Assembly: GCA_947625515.1 (NCBI GenBank)
Contig: CANQOO010000001.1
Coordinates: 186,001-250,000, forward strand
Direction of reading: 5' to 3'
DNA length: 64,000 bases
Source of the DNA: an uncultured Clostridia bacterium
GTDB lineage: Bacteria; Bacillota; Clostridia; Christensenellales; UBA1242
The position numbers were made by a program, and so were the translations under genes. Positions 27,260 to 37,242 of the stretch are shown here, piece by piece. The notes under the pieces were generated by a model. The model worked only from the letters and a program-made list of their open reading frames with translations, had not been told where the DNA came from and did not search any database. How positions within the stretch are numbered: position 1 is the stretch's first letter; each line of letters begins with the position of its first letter.

Positions 27260-30200
27260 TTATTTTTTGTCGCTGCTATTGTTTGCTGTTTTTTGAGCCT
27301 CTTTTTTGGAATCTTTCTGCATTTTCCTGCGTTGACTTTCTTGTTCGGCGTAGATTTTTCTTTCAAGTGAAAGCAGGTGTTCGGCAGATTTTGTTTCGTC
27401 AATTTGCTTGTTCAGCACTTCAAGTTTTTCAGCAATTACGGTGCGTTTCTTCGCAAAAATCTTGAACTCTTTGTCTGTTTCTTTCGAAACTGCACCTTTA
27501 TCCTTTTCGCGAAGTGCCACAACTTTGCTCTTGTGGGTGCTTTCAAGAGTTGCAAGCTCCTGTTCATATTTTGCCTTGGAAGTTTCAAGTGCGTTCAATT
27601 CTTCATCTCTTGCTTGTGCAGCCTTGCGTTTGATGAGGTCAACATTTGCACTTGTCTTGCGGTCGTAACTGCTCTTACGCTTGATTTGAATTTTCTTGAT
27701 TTTCACTTTTCTCAGGAAATATCCCACAACTGCAATCACAATTGCAAGTGCGGTGATGAGAGTTGGAATAAGCAGCCAGTTGAAGCTCTGATTTGCGTTT
27801 TCCGCATCGCTGCTGTCGTCTGTGGTCTCATCCTCATCTGGAACGGAGTCATCCGCCTCGCTGGCAAGCACGCAGGATTCGTTCACATCATATGCCTCGT
27901 CATTTGTTGCAGTCTGTGCCTCGTTAAATTCGTCCTCAGTGCTTTTTGAAAGGACAGGGGCATAGATAGCAGCCGAGCCAGAAGTTCCTTCGCCGCAAAT
28001 AAGTGCCATATAAAGTTGGGTTGATGTGGCGTTTTCTGAATTGAAGATGATTTTATATTCCTTAAATTCTTTGTCAGAAACAATGTTGGCGATATATTTA
28101 AATCCAGTCAAGCCCAAAGTTACGCCATATTCCGACTCTGTTTCGTCATTAAGGATGTTGAAATGCGTCTTCACTTTGAATGTCAAGGCATAATATGTGC
28201 CGGCTTCCAAATCGATGTTGAAATTGGACTGGATTGTGTAAGCACCTGCTCCGCCGACTGACATAAAGAAGAAGTCGTCATCTTGTGCATCCTCAACATA
28301 ATACAAGCTGCTGCCTTTTTCGAAGTTGAAGCCCTTGACAATTTCGCCGCGAACGGTGTTGCCATCGCTGCTTGTCACACTGCCCTTAAATGGAGTGGAG
28401 GTGCTTTGGTCGCCAAGTTTTTGGAAGTTTTCGTCAAGATTAAGCCCAAAATTGGTCATGTCCACAACGTTTTGTGGGTTAGATGGGAGGGTGACGTCGC
28501 TTTGCACATCAAATCTGTCAAGATAAACAACGCCAGTTTTTCCTTCGCTTTGCGTGCCAAAATCAATTTCGACATACACCTTGCTTGCACCTGGGAAGGA
28601 TTTGAAATAAACCTCATCTTCTTTCCAATTAGCGGAGGAAATGTCCTTCTTTTCAAACAGCTTCATTCCGCTTTCTTCAAAGAGGGTGATGTTGAAACTG
28701 CCCTGTGTGCCGGTCTTGAACATGAAGGAAAGTTTATGAATTGGGTCGGACGCACCATTGTATGCGGAATTTGCGGAGATGTCAAAACTTTCTGACCTTA
28801 ATTTTTGCCAAGTTTTTGAAACGTTGCCCAGCACAAGCACATTTTCTGGGTTCTCGTCGCCGAAACTGTTGCCCGGGTTTTGATATGTTGTCCAATAATA
28901 TGGATTTTGTGAATCAGGGCATTTTGTTTCTGCCTTGTAGTCGTCAAATTTGGCACGATACTGCTTATAATATTCCGATGCTGTGTTGACAACGCCATTG
29001 AAGAGGTTGCCAGAGCCGTTTGTGATTGTCCAATTTTGAGGGGCATATAAGCCATGCTCTTCGCCGGTTGTGGTCACATTGTCAAATTCGCCATTCGCCA
29101 GTGTGGAAGAGCCTGCCGCGGTGCCAAGTTGCACTTTGTTTGTGGCGTTTTCATATTCGGCAGAGGTGGCAGTTTCCACTTTCACATTGTCGAACACAAT
29201 GCAGCCGGTGGAAGATTCACTTGAATTTCCAAGCCCAAGACCGATGTTGATGGCACTATCCACAAGTGCGTTGCCCTTCACATAAAATTCAGCCGTTGCA
29301 TAGTTGTTGAGGAAGTTGTCGGATGTGCTTGTTGAAAGTGCACTGCTGGTGGCTTCTGAGGCGAGGGTGTATGCCTCGTCGTCCACAAGGTCTTTCACAA
29401 GTGCGTCACTTTCTTTGATGAACATATATGCGTTGCCGCTTGTAATTTCGGAAACCTTATATCTCGCCGAGATTTTGTAGATTTTTTGGCGTTCAATCTT
29501 GATGTCTTGTGAAAGCACTTTCACACTGTTATTGTCTGTCCAAAGTGCCAGCACACGGCCGTTTTCTGTGGATGTTTTCACTTTCAGGCGAGGGGTGTCC
29601 TCATCCGTCTGTTCAAGTTCGACATCATATGAAAGGTCGGAGCCGACAAAATCATATCCGGTGATGTTTTTAAAGGTTGGAGCCGCTTGGATGTCAAACA
29701 CGCCAGCATTGCCCGCACTTCCATGCTCTTTTGTCCAAAATTCCAGGCCGCCCGAGGCGGAGCCTTTCTCGAAATTGAAATCAAATTCGGTTGTCGTATC
29801 CGTAAGGCTTAAATCCTTTGCGGAAAGTTCTTTTGACGTTCTAAAATCGCAGAATTGTGTGCAATTTTGATGTGTTGTTGGGGCGTTGGAGTAAGTGATA
29901 TCGTAGGATTTGTCGAAATCGTCGTTATATGTTTTCCAGAAGGCGTTTTCGCTATATTTGCTTACTCTCACATTGTCAAAGAACACCACGCCGCTGCTGA
30001 CTGACGACTTTCCGCCCAGCCAAAGTTCAAGATTGACTGTTTGGCTTTGGTCGCCGGTTGCCACAAAGAAATTGAAGGTGACCCAATCTTTGGATGTGAC
30101 GCCCGTGAATTCTGCTTTGACAGTTTTGCCGTCTTTGTCTTTAAGCCCGTTCAGATAAATTGAGCCGCGAGAATCTGTGTTGAGCGGGTTTGAAGTGGTT

Positions 30201-31162
30201 TTGGCGTTGTAGTATGCAGTTTTTGGTGCAACTTTATAGACGCCATGAACATTGTCGGATGAAGAAGGCTCAAAGGTGATGTTTTTGCAAAGATATGCAT
30301 TTGCACCGTTTTTGATGTCCACCTTGCCGTCCTCTTTTGTTGGGTCGGTGATGTCAGTTTTGTTGACATACACTGGTTGTCCATTATACATAAAGCCGAC
30401 AAAATTGTCGTCCTCATAAAAAATGTTGATGTCTTTCAGGTCGCTTTCATCTTCCATCGTGCTTGAAATGACGGTTGGATTTGTTTTGTCGAGAGTTTTG
30501 AGAAGATAGAACGAACTGCCTGTGCTGAGGGTGAAAGAAATGTATTCATCCAAAACATTGCCGTCCTCATCCACTTTGAAAGGCTTGGAAGCGAACGCAT
30601 TTTTTGTGAGCTCAACATGCTCTTCATCACCTGTGCTGCCAGCTTGCTCGTAGGTGGTGATTCTTTCATAGTTTGCTGCCGACTTGAATACCACCTTGAA
30701 GGAATAGTAGGAATTTGCGTCCAAGGTGACGGAATTGGAACGGAAGCCTTGTTTGGCGGCGGAATAATCTCCGGATTTTTTTGTGCGGGAATTAATCATC
30801 AGCACCTGAGAATCTGCCCCACTTGTGCCAGGATTTTTGGACAAATAAAAAGAACTGGTCATGTATCTTTGGAAAGAACTTCCAGTGTTGATGACGCCAG
30901 CGGTTGTGTTGTTGTCCGAAACTTGTTTTGCCCAGCCAGTTGGGGATGTGAGCAGTGTGCTTGAAGAGGTTGAATTGAAATTGCTGTTTGAGAGCGTCAC
31001 TTGTTCAACATAGCTCTTTTGATAGGTTGTGGAACTTGTCGCTGCATGGGCAGGAAGAATTTCAACTGCTGTGCTGATTGCACCTGTCGTTGCCATTGGG
31101 ATGACCGCTGCCAGCGTCAGCAATGCAAGTTTTGAGTTCTTTTTGTTTTTGACTTTTTTCAT
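27260..31162 (-). CDS. Large (1300 aa) surface protein: signal peptide, repeated carbohydrate-binding-like beta-sandwich modules, TM helix, cytoplasmic coiled coil
   Basis: N-terminal KKNSKLALLTLAAVIPMATTGAISTAVE...HAAT; repeated module ends GVVFFDNVRV, GCIVFDNVKV, GVVYLDRFDV; TM LLIPTLITALAIVIAVVGYFL followed by charged helical tail. Confidence 0.8.
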   Translation of the reverse strand: MKKVKNKKNSKLALLTLAAVIPMATTGAISTAVEILPAHAATSSTTYQKSYVEQVTLSNSNFNSTSSSTLLTSPTGWAKQVSDNNTTAGVINTGSSFQRYMTSSFYLSKNPGTSGADSQVLMINSRTKKSGDYSAAKQGFRSNSVTLDANSYYSFKVVFKSAANYERITTYEQAGSTGDEEHVELTKNAFASKPFKVDEDGNVLDEYISFTLSTGSSFYLLKTLDKTNPTVISSTMEDESDLKDINIFYEDDNFVGFMYNGQPVYVNKTDITDPTKEDGKVDIKNGANAYLCKNITFEPSSSDNVHGVYKVAPKTAYYNAKTTSNPLNTDSRGSIYLNGLKDKDGKTVKAEFTGVTSKDWVTFNFFVATGDQSQTVNLELWLGGKSSVSSGVVFFDNVRVSKYSENAFWKTYNDDFDKSYDITYSNAPTTHQNCTQFCDFRTSKELSAKDLSLTDTTTEFDFNFEKGSASGGLEFWTKEHGSAGNAGVFDIQAAPTFKNITGYDFVGSDLSYDVELEQTDEDTPRLKVKTSTENGRVLALWTDNNSVKVLSQDIKIERQKIYKISARYKVSEITSGNAYMFIKESDALVKDLVDDEAYTLASEATSSALSTSTSDNFLNNYATAEFYVKGNALVDSAINIGLGLGNSSESSTGCIVFDNVKVETATSAEYENATNKVQLGTAAGSSTLANGEFDNVTTTGEEHGLYAPQNWTITNGSGNLFNGVVNTASEYYKQYRAKFDDYKAETKCPDSQNPYYWTTYQNPGNSFGDENPENVLVLGNVSKTWQKLRSESFDISANSAYNGASDPIHKLSFMFKTGTQGSFNITLFEESGMKLFEKKDISSANWKEDEVYFKSFPGASKVYVEIDFGTQSEGKTGVVYLDRFDVQSDVTLPSNPQNVVDMTNFGLNLDENFQKLGDQSTSTPFKGSVTSSDGNTVRGEIVKGFNFEKGSSLYYVEDAQDDDFFFMSVGGAGAYTIQSNFNIDLEAGTYYALTFKVKTHFNILNDETESEYGVTLGLTGFKYIANIVSDKEFKEYKIIFNSENATSTQLYMALICGEGTSGSAAIYAPVLSKSTEDEFNEAQTATNDEAYDVNESCVLASEADDSVPDEDETTDDSSDAENANQSFNWLLIPTLITALAIVIAVVGYFLRKVKIKKIQIKRKSSYDRKTSANVDLIKRKAAQARDEELNALETSKAKYEQELATLESTHKSKVVALREKDKGAVSKETDKEFKIFAKKRTVIAEKLEVLNKQIDETKSAEHLLSLERKIYAEQESQRRKMQKDSKKEAQKTANNSSDKK

Positions 31163-31281
31163 GTTTCACCTTTTGTTGTAAGAATTTAACCAAAGAATTA
31201 TAACACATAAATTTATAATAATCAAGTAAAGTTAAATATTTTCTTCAAATTTCTTCCATACTAAACCCAAAATCAAGCGGA

Positions 31282-31812
31282 GTGGAATGGAGGGGAAGAG
31301 TGCTTAAAAGTGATGCCGCACCAAAAGCGGGGGAAGGCAAAATCGTGAAAGCAAAAGTGGCGGGAAAGAATGCGGAGTCAAAATCGGCGAAAGAAAAGGC
31401 GGCGGAGGCAAAAGAAATGGAGGCAAAATCGGCGAAAATTGACACGGAAAAATTGTCCGGAAAGCAAGTTTTTTTGCTTTGTTTTTGTGGGGCGTTGATT
31501 GGGCTTGTCAATGGATTTTTTGGCGGCGGCGGCGGAATGATTTGTGTTCCCTTACTTGAAAGGCTGTTGCATTTGCCAAGCAAATATTCTCATGCGACAG
31601 CAATCGTCATAATTCTGCCAATTTCTTTTGTCAGTGCAATCATCTATTTTTTGAACGGGAATTTGCAAACGGTGCCATTTGTGACGGTAGGCAGCGGCGT
31701 TGTGCTGGGTGGCATCGTTGGCTCCTTTTTGCTGAAATTTTTGCCAGCAAAAGTCATAAAAATCATCTTTGTTCTCATCATGCTTGCGGGCGGAATTCGT
31801 TTGCTGTTTTAG
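31282..31812 (+). CDS. Half-length TauE/SafE-like membrane protein with Lys/Ala/Glu-rich N-terminal extension (start uncertain)
   Basis: LIGLVNGFFGGGGGMICVPLL motif; about four TM helices. Confidence 0.7.
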   Translation: MEWRGRVLKSDAAPKAGEGKIVKAKVAGKNAESKSAKEKAAEAKEMEAKSAKIDTEKLSGKQVFLLCFCGALIGLVNGFFGGGGGMICVPLLERLLHLPSKYSHATAIVIILPISFVSAIIYFLNGNLQTVPFVTVGSGVVLGGIVGSFLLKFLPAKVIKIIFVLIMLAGGIRLLF

Positions 31813-32239
31813 AGAAATCAAATGTGATAAAAAATAAAATTTTTTGCAAAAAAGCCCGTTTTTTTTTGCGTTTTTTTGTTATTGTTTTAATTTCTTACTT
31901 TAAATTTTTCGTGAGCGATTTCTTATTTTTCTGATTGATTTTAATATTTTTTTTGAGTGGGTTTTTATGCGTTTTTGAGAGATGTTTATGCTTTTTTGCA
32001 ATATTTTGCGTTGATTTCATTTTAGTTCTTGTGTTTTTTGTAAAAATATTTATTGTTTGCTGCGTTTTAATTTTTTGTTTTTTTGCAAATTTGCTTGTTT
32101 TTGCCGCATTTTTGCGGGTTTTTTGTGCTTTTATTTTAATTTTAAATTTTTTGCAAAATTAATTGCATTTTGAGGCATATTATTTTTGACACATTCCTGA
32201 CGCATTGCCATGGTTTGTGACGACAACAGTTGAGGGCTT

Positions 32240-32611
32240 TTGGTGATTTATTTTTTGTATTGTCTGGCAGGATTTGTTGCGGGGATTTTTGGCGGGCTGG
32301 GTATGGGCGGAGGAACGCTGCTCATTCCCATTCTGACAATTTTTCTCAATTTCGACCAAAAACTTGCCCAAGGAATCAACCTGCTCAGCTTTCTTGTCAT
32401 GGCAATTTTCTCCATTTATATCCACCACCGTCATGGATTTATTGTGACCAAAAACATTCATTGGATTATCATTTTTGGGGTGGTGTTTTCGGTGGTGGGG
32501 GCACTGTGCATGTCTTTCCTGCCGTCCCAAATTTTGAGAATTGGTTTTGGGGTGTTCTTGATTGTGCTTTCCATTATTGAATTTGTGAAGGTGATAAAAA
32601 ATAAAAATTGA
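32240..32611 (+). CDS. Half-length TauE/SafE-like membrane protein
   Basis: GFVAGIFGGLGMGGGTLLIPILTIFL motif; about four TM helices; TTG/GTG start. Confidence 0.75.
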   Translation: MVIYFLYCLAGFVAGIFGGLGMGGGTLLIPILTIFLNFDQKLAQGINLLSFLVMAIFSIYIHHRHGFIVTKNIHWIIIFGVVFSVVGALCMSFLPSQILRIGFGVFLIVLSIIEFVKVIKNKN

Positions 32612-32903
32612 TGACCAAAAAACTTTGCAACTGATATAACTTTGCAGCCTAATAAAAAATTGAAAGTGATAAAAAATTGCAACCTGATAAAAATTGAAAA
32701 TGATATTAAAATTAAAGTGATAAAAATTGATGCTGAAAAACATAAAGCATTATTTGGGGTGAAAATAAAATTGATGTCAATATGAAGAAAAATTTTAAAT
32801 GCCAGAAAAAAAATAGAAAAAAGAATGGGAAAAATAGTGGACAAATCCTCTTCAATTATGTTATATTATATCTTGAATAAAACAAAACATATGAGGTGAG
32901 GTT

Positions 32904-33080
32904 ATGGTCAACAAAAACAAATGTATCTCCTGCGGGACTTGCGTGGCAATTTGTCCAGTGGGGGCAATATCTTTCGGCGAGGACGGGAAGGCACAGATTG
33001 ACAAGACAAAATGCATTCATTGCGGTGCTTGCCAAGCAAGCTGCCCGGTTGAGGCCATAGATTTGGACGCAGAAGAATAG
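32904..33080 (+). CDS. 2[4Fe-4S] ferredoxin, 58 aa (not in the ORF track)
   Basis: MVNKNKCISCGTCVAICPVGAISFGEDGKAQIDKTKCIHCGACQASCPVEAIDLDAEE*; two CxxCxxCxxxCP clusters; RBS gaggtgagg. Confidence 0.95.
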   Translation: MVNKNKCISCGTCVAICPVGAISFGEDGKAQIDKTKCIHCGACQASCPVEAIDLDAEE

Positions 33081-33087
33081 TTTGCAA

Positions 33088-33113
33088 GTGCGACATTTGA
33101 AAAATGTACGCAC
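33088..33113 (+). other. Strong hairpin without T-run between ferredoxin and Ppx-like genes
   Basis: GTGCGaCATTT-gaa-AAATGtaCGCAC. Confidence 0.55.
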
Positions 33114-33155
33114 CGCGTGTGACAAATTTAAACAATTTAACATTTTGAGGAAATT

Positions 33156-34637
33156 ATGGAAAATATCGCTTTTATCACTCTTGACGACAAGAAACTTAGG
33201 CTTTTGATTATTCAAAGCCGCAACGGGAGATATCGCATTTTGGAGCAAATCGAAAATTCATATGATTTGACCAACGATATCCTGAAAGAATGTTTGTTCA
33301 GCCCAAAATCCAAATCGGATATTTTGAAAATCCTGAACATATATCGCTACACCATTGAAACATTTAAGGTGTCAAAAATGGTGGCTTATGCCGCAAAAAT
33401 CGTCGTTAAAGCAAGAAATTATCGGGGATTTTTGGATGAAATCTACACCAACACCGGCATGAACTTCTTAATCGCGAATGACGACGAAGTGGTGAAAAAT
33501 GTTTACAGTGCCTGCATGGTGAGGATGGACACCTCAAAAGGCTACATCATCAATGTGGGGGCATATGACACACACATCATCAAGTTCAATCGCAGAAATG
33601 TCGTTGATTTTGACACCATCCCATATGGGCACAGCAACCTGTCCAGCGAGGACGTCCCGTTTGCAGAAAAAGTTGCCATGGTGAAGAAAGAACTCAAAAA
33701 ATGCCCGCTTGTGAAAGCGTTTGATGATGATGCTGTGCTGGGCTGCGGCTCTGCGTTCATTGATATCGCCAGAATTGCAAAAAAATTGACGAGATATCCA
33801 ATTGATATCGACAACAATTTTGATTTGTCAAAAGAAGCACTTGATAAGGTGGCGGACTTTGTCGGCAGTTTGGATGCTCAAAAAATCAAAAAAATCAAGG
33901 GCATGGGTGCGGACGGCAGAGAGAGCATTGACGGCGGCTTGGCAATTTTGACGGCAATTTATGACTTGTTTAAATCTAAGGATATCACCATTTGCTCTGC
34001 AAGTATGCTTGAAGGCGTTGTGCTTGCCAACCTGGTCGGCGTGGCAAATGAAAAATATTCCGACCTGTTGCAAAACAGCTTGGATGCGTATTATGAATTT
34101 AAGAAAGAGGGAATGGCAATCAACACCCAGGTCTATGAAATGGCAATTTTGCTGTTTAAACAACTGAAAGTTGTTCATAAACTTCCTCGTGCATATGTGA
34201 AACCGCTGAAAATCGCTTCTTATATGTATGACTGCGGCAAGTTTATCAGTTTTAATGACAATCATAAGCACGCCTATTACGCCATTCTGAACTCCAACAT
34301 TGCAGGGGCGTCACAAAAAGATATCTTGCTGGGGGCACTTGCTTGCTCTTGCCAAACTTTGGACAACTTTAATTTGGCAGAGGTGATGAAATATAAAGAC
34401 ATCCTCTCGGAAGAAGATGTGGATGCCATCAGGAAAATTGGCATGCTTGTCAACTTGGCTGTCAGCCTTAACGCGTCGAGGAAGAACGTCATCAACGACA
34501 TTGTCTGCGACATCTTGGGCGACAGCATCATCATGAAAACCGTGGTGAACGCGGACCCGTCTTTTGAGATTATTGAAAGCATGAAAATGGCAGATGATTT
34601 CAGAAGGACTTTCAAGAAAAGTTTGCAGGTCATCTGA
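33156..34637 (+). CDS. Ppx/GppA phosphatase family protein, predicted inactive
   Basis: Collinear with Ppx/GppA (ETFKVSKMVAYAAKIVVKARNYRGFLDEIYTNTGM; CGSAFIDIARI; C-terminal YDCGKFISFNDNHKHAYYAILNSNIAGASQKDILLGAL) but active-site motifs altered. Confidence 0.7.
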   Translation: MENIAFITLDDKKLRLLIIQSRNGRYRILEQIENSYDLTNDILKECLFSPKSKSDILKILNIYRYTIETFKVSKMVAYAAKIVVKARNYRGFLDEIYTNTGMNFLIANDDEVVKNVYSACMVRMDTSKGYIINVGAYDTHIIKFNRRNVVDFDTIPYGHSNLSSEDVPFAEKVAMVKKELKKCPLVKAFDDDAVLGCGSAFIDIARIAKKLTRYPIDIDNNFDLSKEALDKVADFVGSLDAQKIKKIKGMGADGRESIDGGLAILTAIYDLFKSKDITICSASMLEGVVLANLVGVANEKYSDLLQNSLDAYYEFKKEGMAINTQVYEMAILLFKQLKVVHKLPRAYVKPLKIASYMYDCGKFISFNDNHKHAYYAILNSNIAGASQKDILLGALACSCQTLDNFNLAEVMKYKDILSEEDVDAIRKIGMLVNLAVSLNASRKNVINDIVCDILGDSIIMKTVVNADPSFEIIESMKMADDFRRTFKKSLQVI

Positions 34638-34720
34638 GCAACTTAGGGGTGCAAAAAACCTTTGCCACATTTGGGAGCATTTCCCACTCGGGCAAATTTT
34701 AGGAGATGTGAAAAACAAAA

Positions 34721-35893
34721 ATGAATGCACAAACAAAAAATAGCAAAAGGTTGTGGTGGGGCATCGCGTTGACTGTGTTGGCCATACTTTTGTGCTATAT
34801 GTTTGTTGCCATTTATTTTTTCTTCATCAGCCCAAACAACATTTCTTTAAAACTTACAATTTGGCCTTTTCTTTCCAATCAGGCGGTCGCCGACTTGTGC
34901 CTTGACGCCACTGTGGAGGTTCGTGTCAGCAGCAATGATTTGCAATCAGAGCAGCGTCAACTGATTGGCGTCAATGTTCGCGAGGACGGCTTTGTGCTTG
35001 TGCCTTTTCATCAACTTGATGGCATGGAGAAAATTCAGATTTACGCCAACTCTGGCAAAGTGTATGACGGACAGACTGTTTTTTGTGAAGAAAATTTTGA
35101 CCTTGCAATTTTGAAATGCATCGACGCTGACGGCAGTGCGGTCAAAATGCCATTTGTCAAAATTTCGTCCGCGGATTTTAAGAAGGACGAGGCCGCCATT
35201 TCCATTGCTTCTCCGCTTGTGGAGAACAATGTTTGGCTTGGAAGTGTCAGCCGCTGTGATGTAGATTTTGCCATTGACGGAACTTTTGAAGATTTTGCAA
35301 AGGTTGATGTGGTGGTTGAAGACGGCTGCATAGTTGATGTTGGCACTGCAAATGCTTTTCAGGACGGTGCGGTGTTTGACGGCCGCGGAAATTTGATTGG
35401 ATTTTCTTTTGCCAAAACGCAACAAGGCAGCACTTTTTCCGTTTTGCCTGCAAAATTTGCAAATTTGTTTTTTGACGATGCCGTTGCGGCATATGCCAAA
35501 GATGAGCAATATGAAAACGTCCTTGTCAAGAGTTTTCAGGGCTTGGACAAAGTGGAACTTAAAAAGCATCTTGAAATCTCTGCAACCTCTGGTGGGCGAG
35601 AAAACTCTTTCTTCTTTAAGGGTCGCTGGGAGGACTATTCCACGGCATTGAGCGATTTTGAATCCGCTGTTTTCCCGGGATTCTTCATGATGGAGCATGC
35701 TGTTTTTGAGAATGGAACAATCCCAGCCGAAAGCGTTATCATAAGTGCCACACTTGGCAGAAGATTTATTGAAATTGCCAGCAAAAACGATTTGTTCAGC
35801 CTGCTTTACGACTCTGTTCACGGTCAGGTGATTGATTTGGAAGTGATGGCCATGGACGGCATGCGAACAAGCACGGTGCGAATTGTTGTCTGA
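34721..35893 (+). CDS. Membrane-anchored HtrA/DegP-like protein (trypsin fold plus PDZ-like), predicted inactive
   Basis: N-terminal TM; GVNVREDGFVLVPFHQLDG, FDLAILKC, GRGNLIGFSFA; PDZ-like C-terminus; catalytic Ser motif absent. Confidence 0.6.
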   Translation: MNAQTKNSKRLWWGIALTVLAILLCYMFVAIYFFFISPNNISLKLTIWPFLSNQAVADLCLDATVEVRVSSNDLQSEQRQLIGVNVREDGFVLVPFHQLDGMEKIQIYANSGKVYDGQTVFCEENFDLAILKCIDADGSAVKMPFVKISSADFKKDEAAISIASPLVENNVWLGSVSRCDVDFAIDGTFEDFAKVDVVVEDGCIVDVGTANAFQDGAVFDGRGNLIGFSFAKTQQGSTFSVLPAKFANLFFDDAVAAYAKDEQYENVLVKSFQGLDKVELKKHLEISATSGGRENSFFFKGRWEDYSTALSDFESAVFPGFFMMEHAVFENGTIPAESVIISATLGRRFIEIASKNDLFSLLYDSVHGQVIDLEVMAMDGMRTSTVRIVV

Positions 35894-35910
35894 AATGATG
35901 TGGAGGAAAC

Positions 35911-36912
35911 ATGAAAAAAATCAAATATGCCATTGAAATGGGTGGCGGAAACACCTGCATTTATGTGAAGGGTGAGGGGTTGGCACTCAAAGAGCCAACG
36001 CTGATTGCTGCCGAGCCAAGTGAAGAAGGCTATCGCGTGATTGCCATGGGTAATGACGCCAAAAAATTGGTGGGAAAAACAAAAGAAAACGTGGAAATTT
36101 TCACTCCAATTGCAAGCGGCGACCACTCCAATTTCGAATATTCTGTGGTGCTTTTGAAGCATTTTCTCAGCAAGGTCGGCTTTCGTCCGTTTGAGGACAA
36201 CGCAATTTTCATTGTGCCTTGCGGCTTGACCCCGCACGAGAAGGAGAATATTCTCAATGTCTGCGAGGCGGTCAACTTGGGCTATGTCGCACTTGTGCCG
36301 TCCGTGATTTGCTCTTGCGTTGGGGCGGGCAGAAATGTGGACAGCTCTAAGGTGAACATGGTTGTTGACATCGGTGGAACAGGAACCGAAATTGGCGTCA
36401 TCAACATTTCCTCAATCATCAAAGGGGCAACGCTGGGCATCGGCGGCAAAAATATGGACGCCTCGATTGTCAACTTCCTTGCATATTCTCAGGAATTTGT
36501 GATTGGCTTGTCCACCGCCGAGACACTCAAAAATGATGTTGGCAGTTTGTATGCTAATGACACCCTCAACATGGAAGTCACCGGGGTGGATGCCCGAACA
36601 AAGACCCCTTGCCAAAAAATTGAGTTTTCTTCCGACTTGATGCGTGCAATCGAGCCATTTTACAGCGAAATTGTGCGTGCAATCGACACCACAATCAACA
36701 CTCTTCCTCCCGAAATTGTGGCGGATATCGTCAATAATAAAATTTTGATTGTCGGCGGGGCATCAAAGATTCAGGGGTTGGAGGACTATTTCCGAAAGCA
36801 CCTGAATTATCCAATTGAATTTGCTCAGGATGTGGACAATGTCACCATTTTGGGTGCGGGGAAATTGCTTTCCGACCCGCAACTTTTGGAAGGTATCCTG
36901 AAAAAACTGTGA
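35911..36912 (+). CDS. MreB/Mbl family actin-like protein (divergent)
   Basis: AIEMGGGNTCIYVKGEGLALKEPTLIAAE, VVDIGGTGTEIGVINISSIIKGATLGIGGKNMDASIV, LIVGGASKIQGLEDYF. Confidence 0.85.
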   Translation: MKKIKYAIEMGGGNTCIYVKGEGLALKEPTLIAAEPSEEGYRVIAMGNDAKKLVGKTKENVEIFTPIASGDHSNFEYSVVLLKHFLSKVGFRPFEDNAIFIVPCGLTPHEKENILNVCEAVNLGYVALVPSVICSCVGAGRNVDSSKVNMVVDIGGTGTEIGVINISSIIKGATLGIGGKNMDASIVNFLAYSQEFVIGLSTAETLKNDVGSLYANDTLNMEVTGVDARTKTPCQKIEFSSDLMRAIEPFYSEIVRAIDTTINTLPPEIVADIVNNKILIVGGASKIQGLEDYFRKHLNYPIEFAQDVDNVTILGAGKLLSDPQLLEGILKKL

Positions 36913-37124
36913 TTTTTTAGGGGAATTTAATTTTAAAAATTGAACATCTTGTTTGGGACGAAATGAGTTTTTGAAAAAATGGTGTTTTTGTTTTAGGCAA
37001 TAATTTTATTGTAGCAAAGTTTAAATTTCAAAAAAATTAAAATCAGACCTAATTAAATTTGATTTTATTGAAAATTTTACATTCCATTTGGAAAATAAAT
37101 TCTATTTATAAATAACGGTGTTAA

Positions 37125-37150
37125 AAGCAGGCACGACCGCCTGTTTTTTT
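37125..37150 (+). terminator. Rho-independent terminator between mreB-like and minD
   Basis: GCAGGC-acgacc-GCCTGtttttttt. Confidence 0.7.
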
Positions 37151-37242
37151 TGACAAAACCAGACAAATTTTTCACCTTTTTGCCATGGCGGAATTTGGCA
37201 AATGAAGTGCCAAGAGGCTACAATTTAAATAAAGGAGTTTCT

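Noticed and set aside
32856-33248. 130-aa minus-strand ORF listed in the ORF track
   Set aside because: It is antisense to the 58-aa ferredoxin gene at 32904..33080, which has two perfect 4Fe-4S motifs and an RBS.
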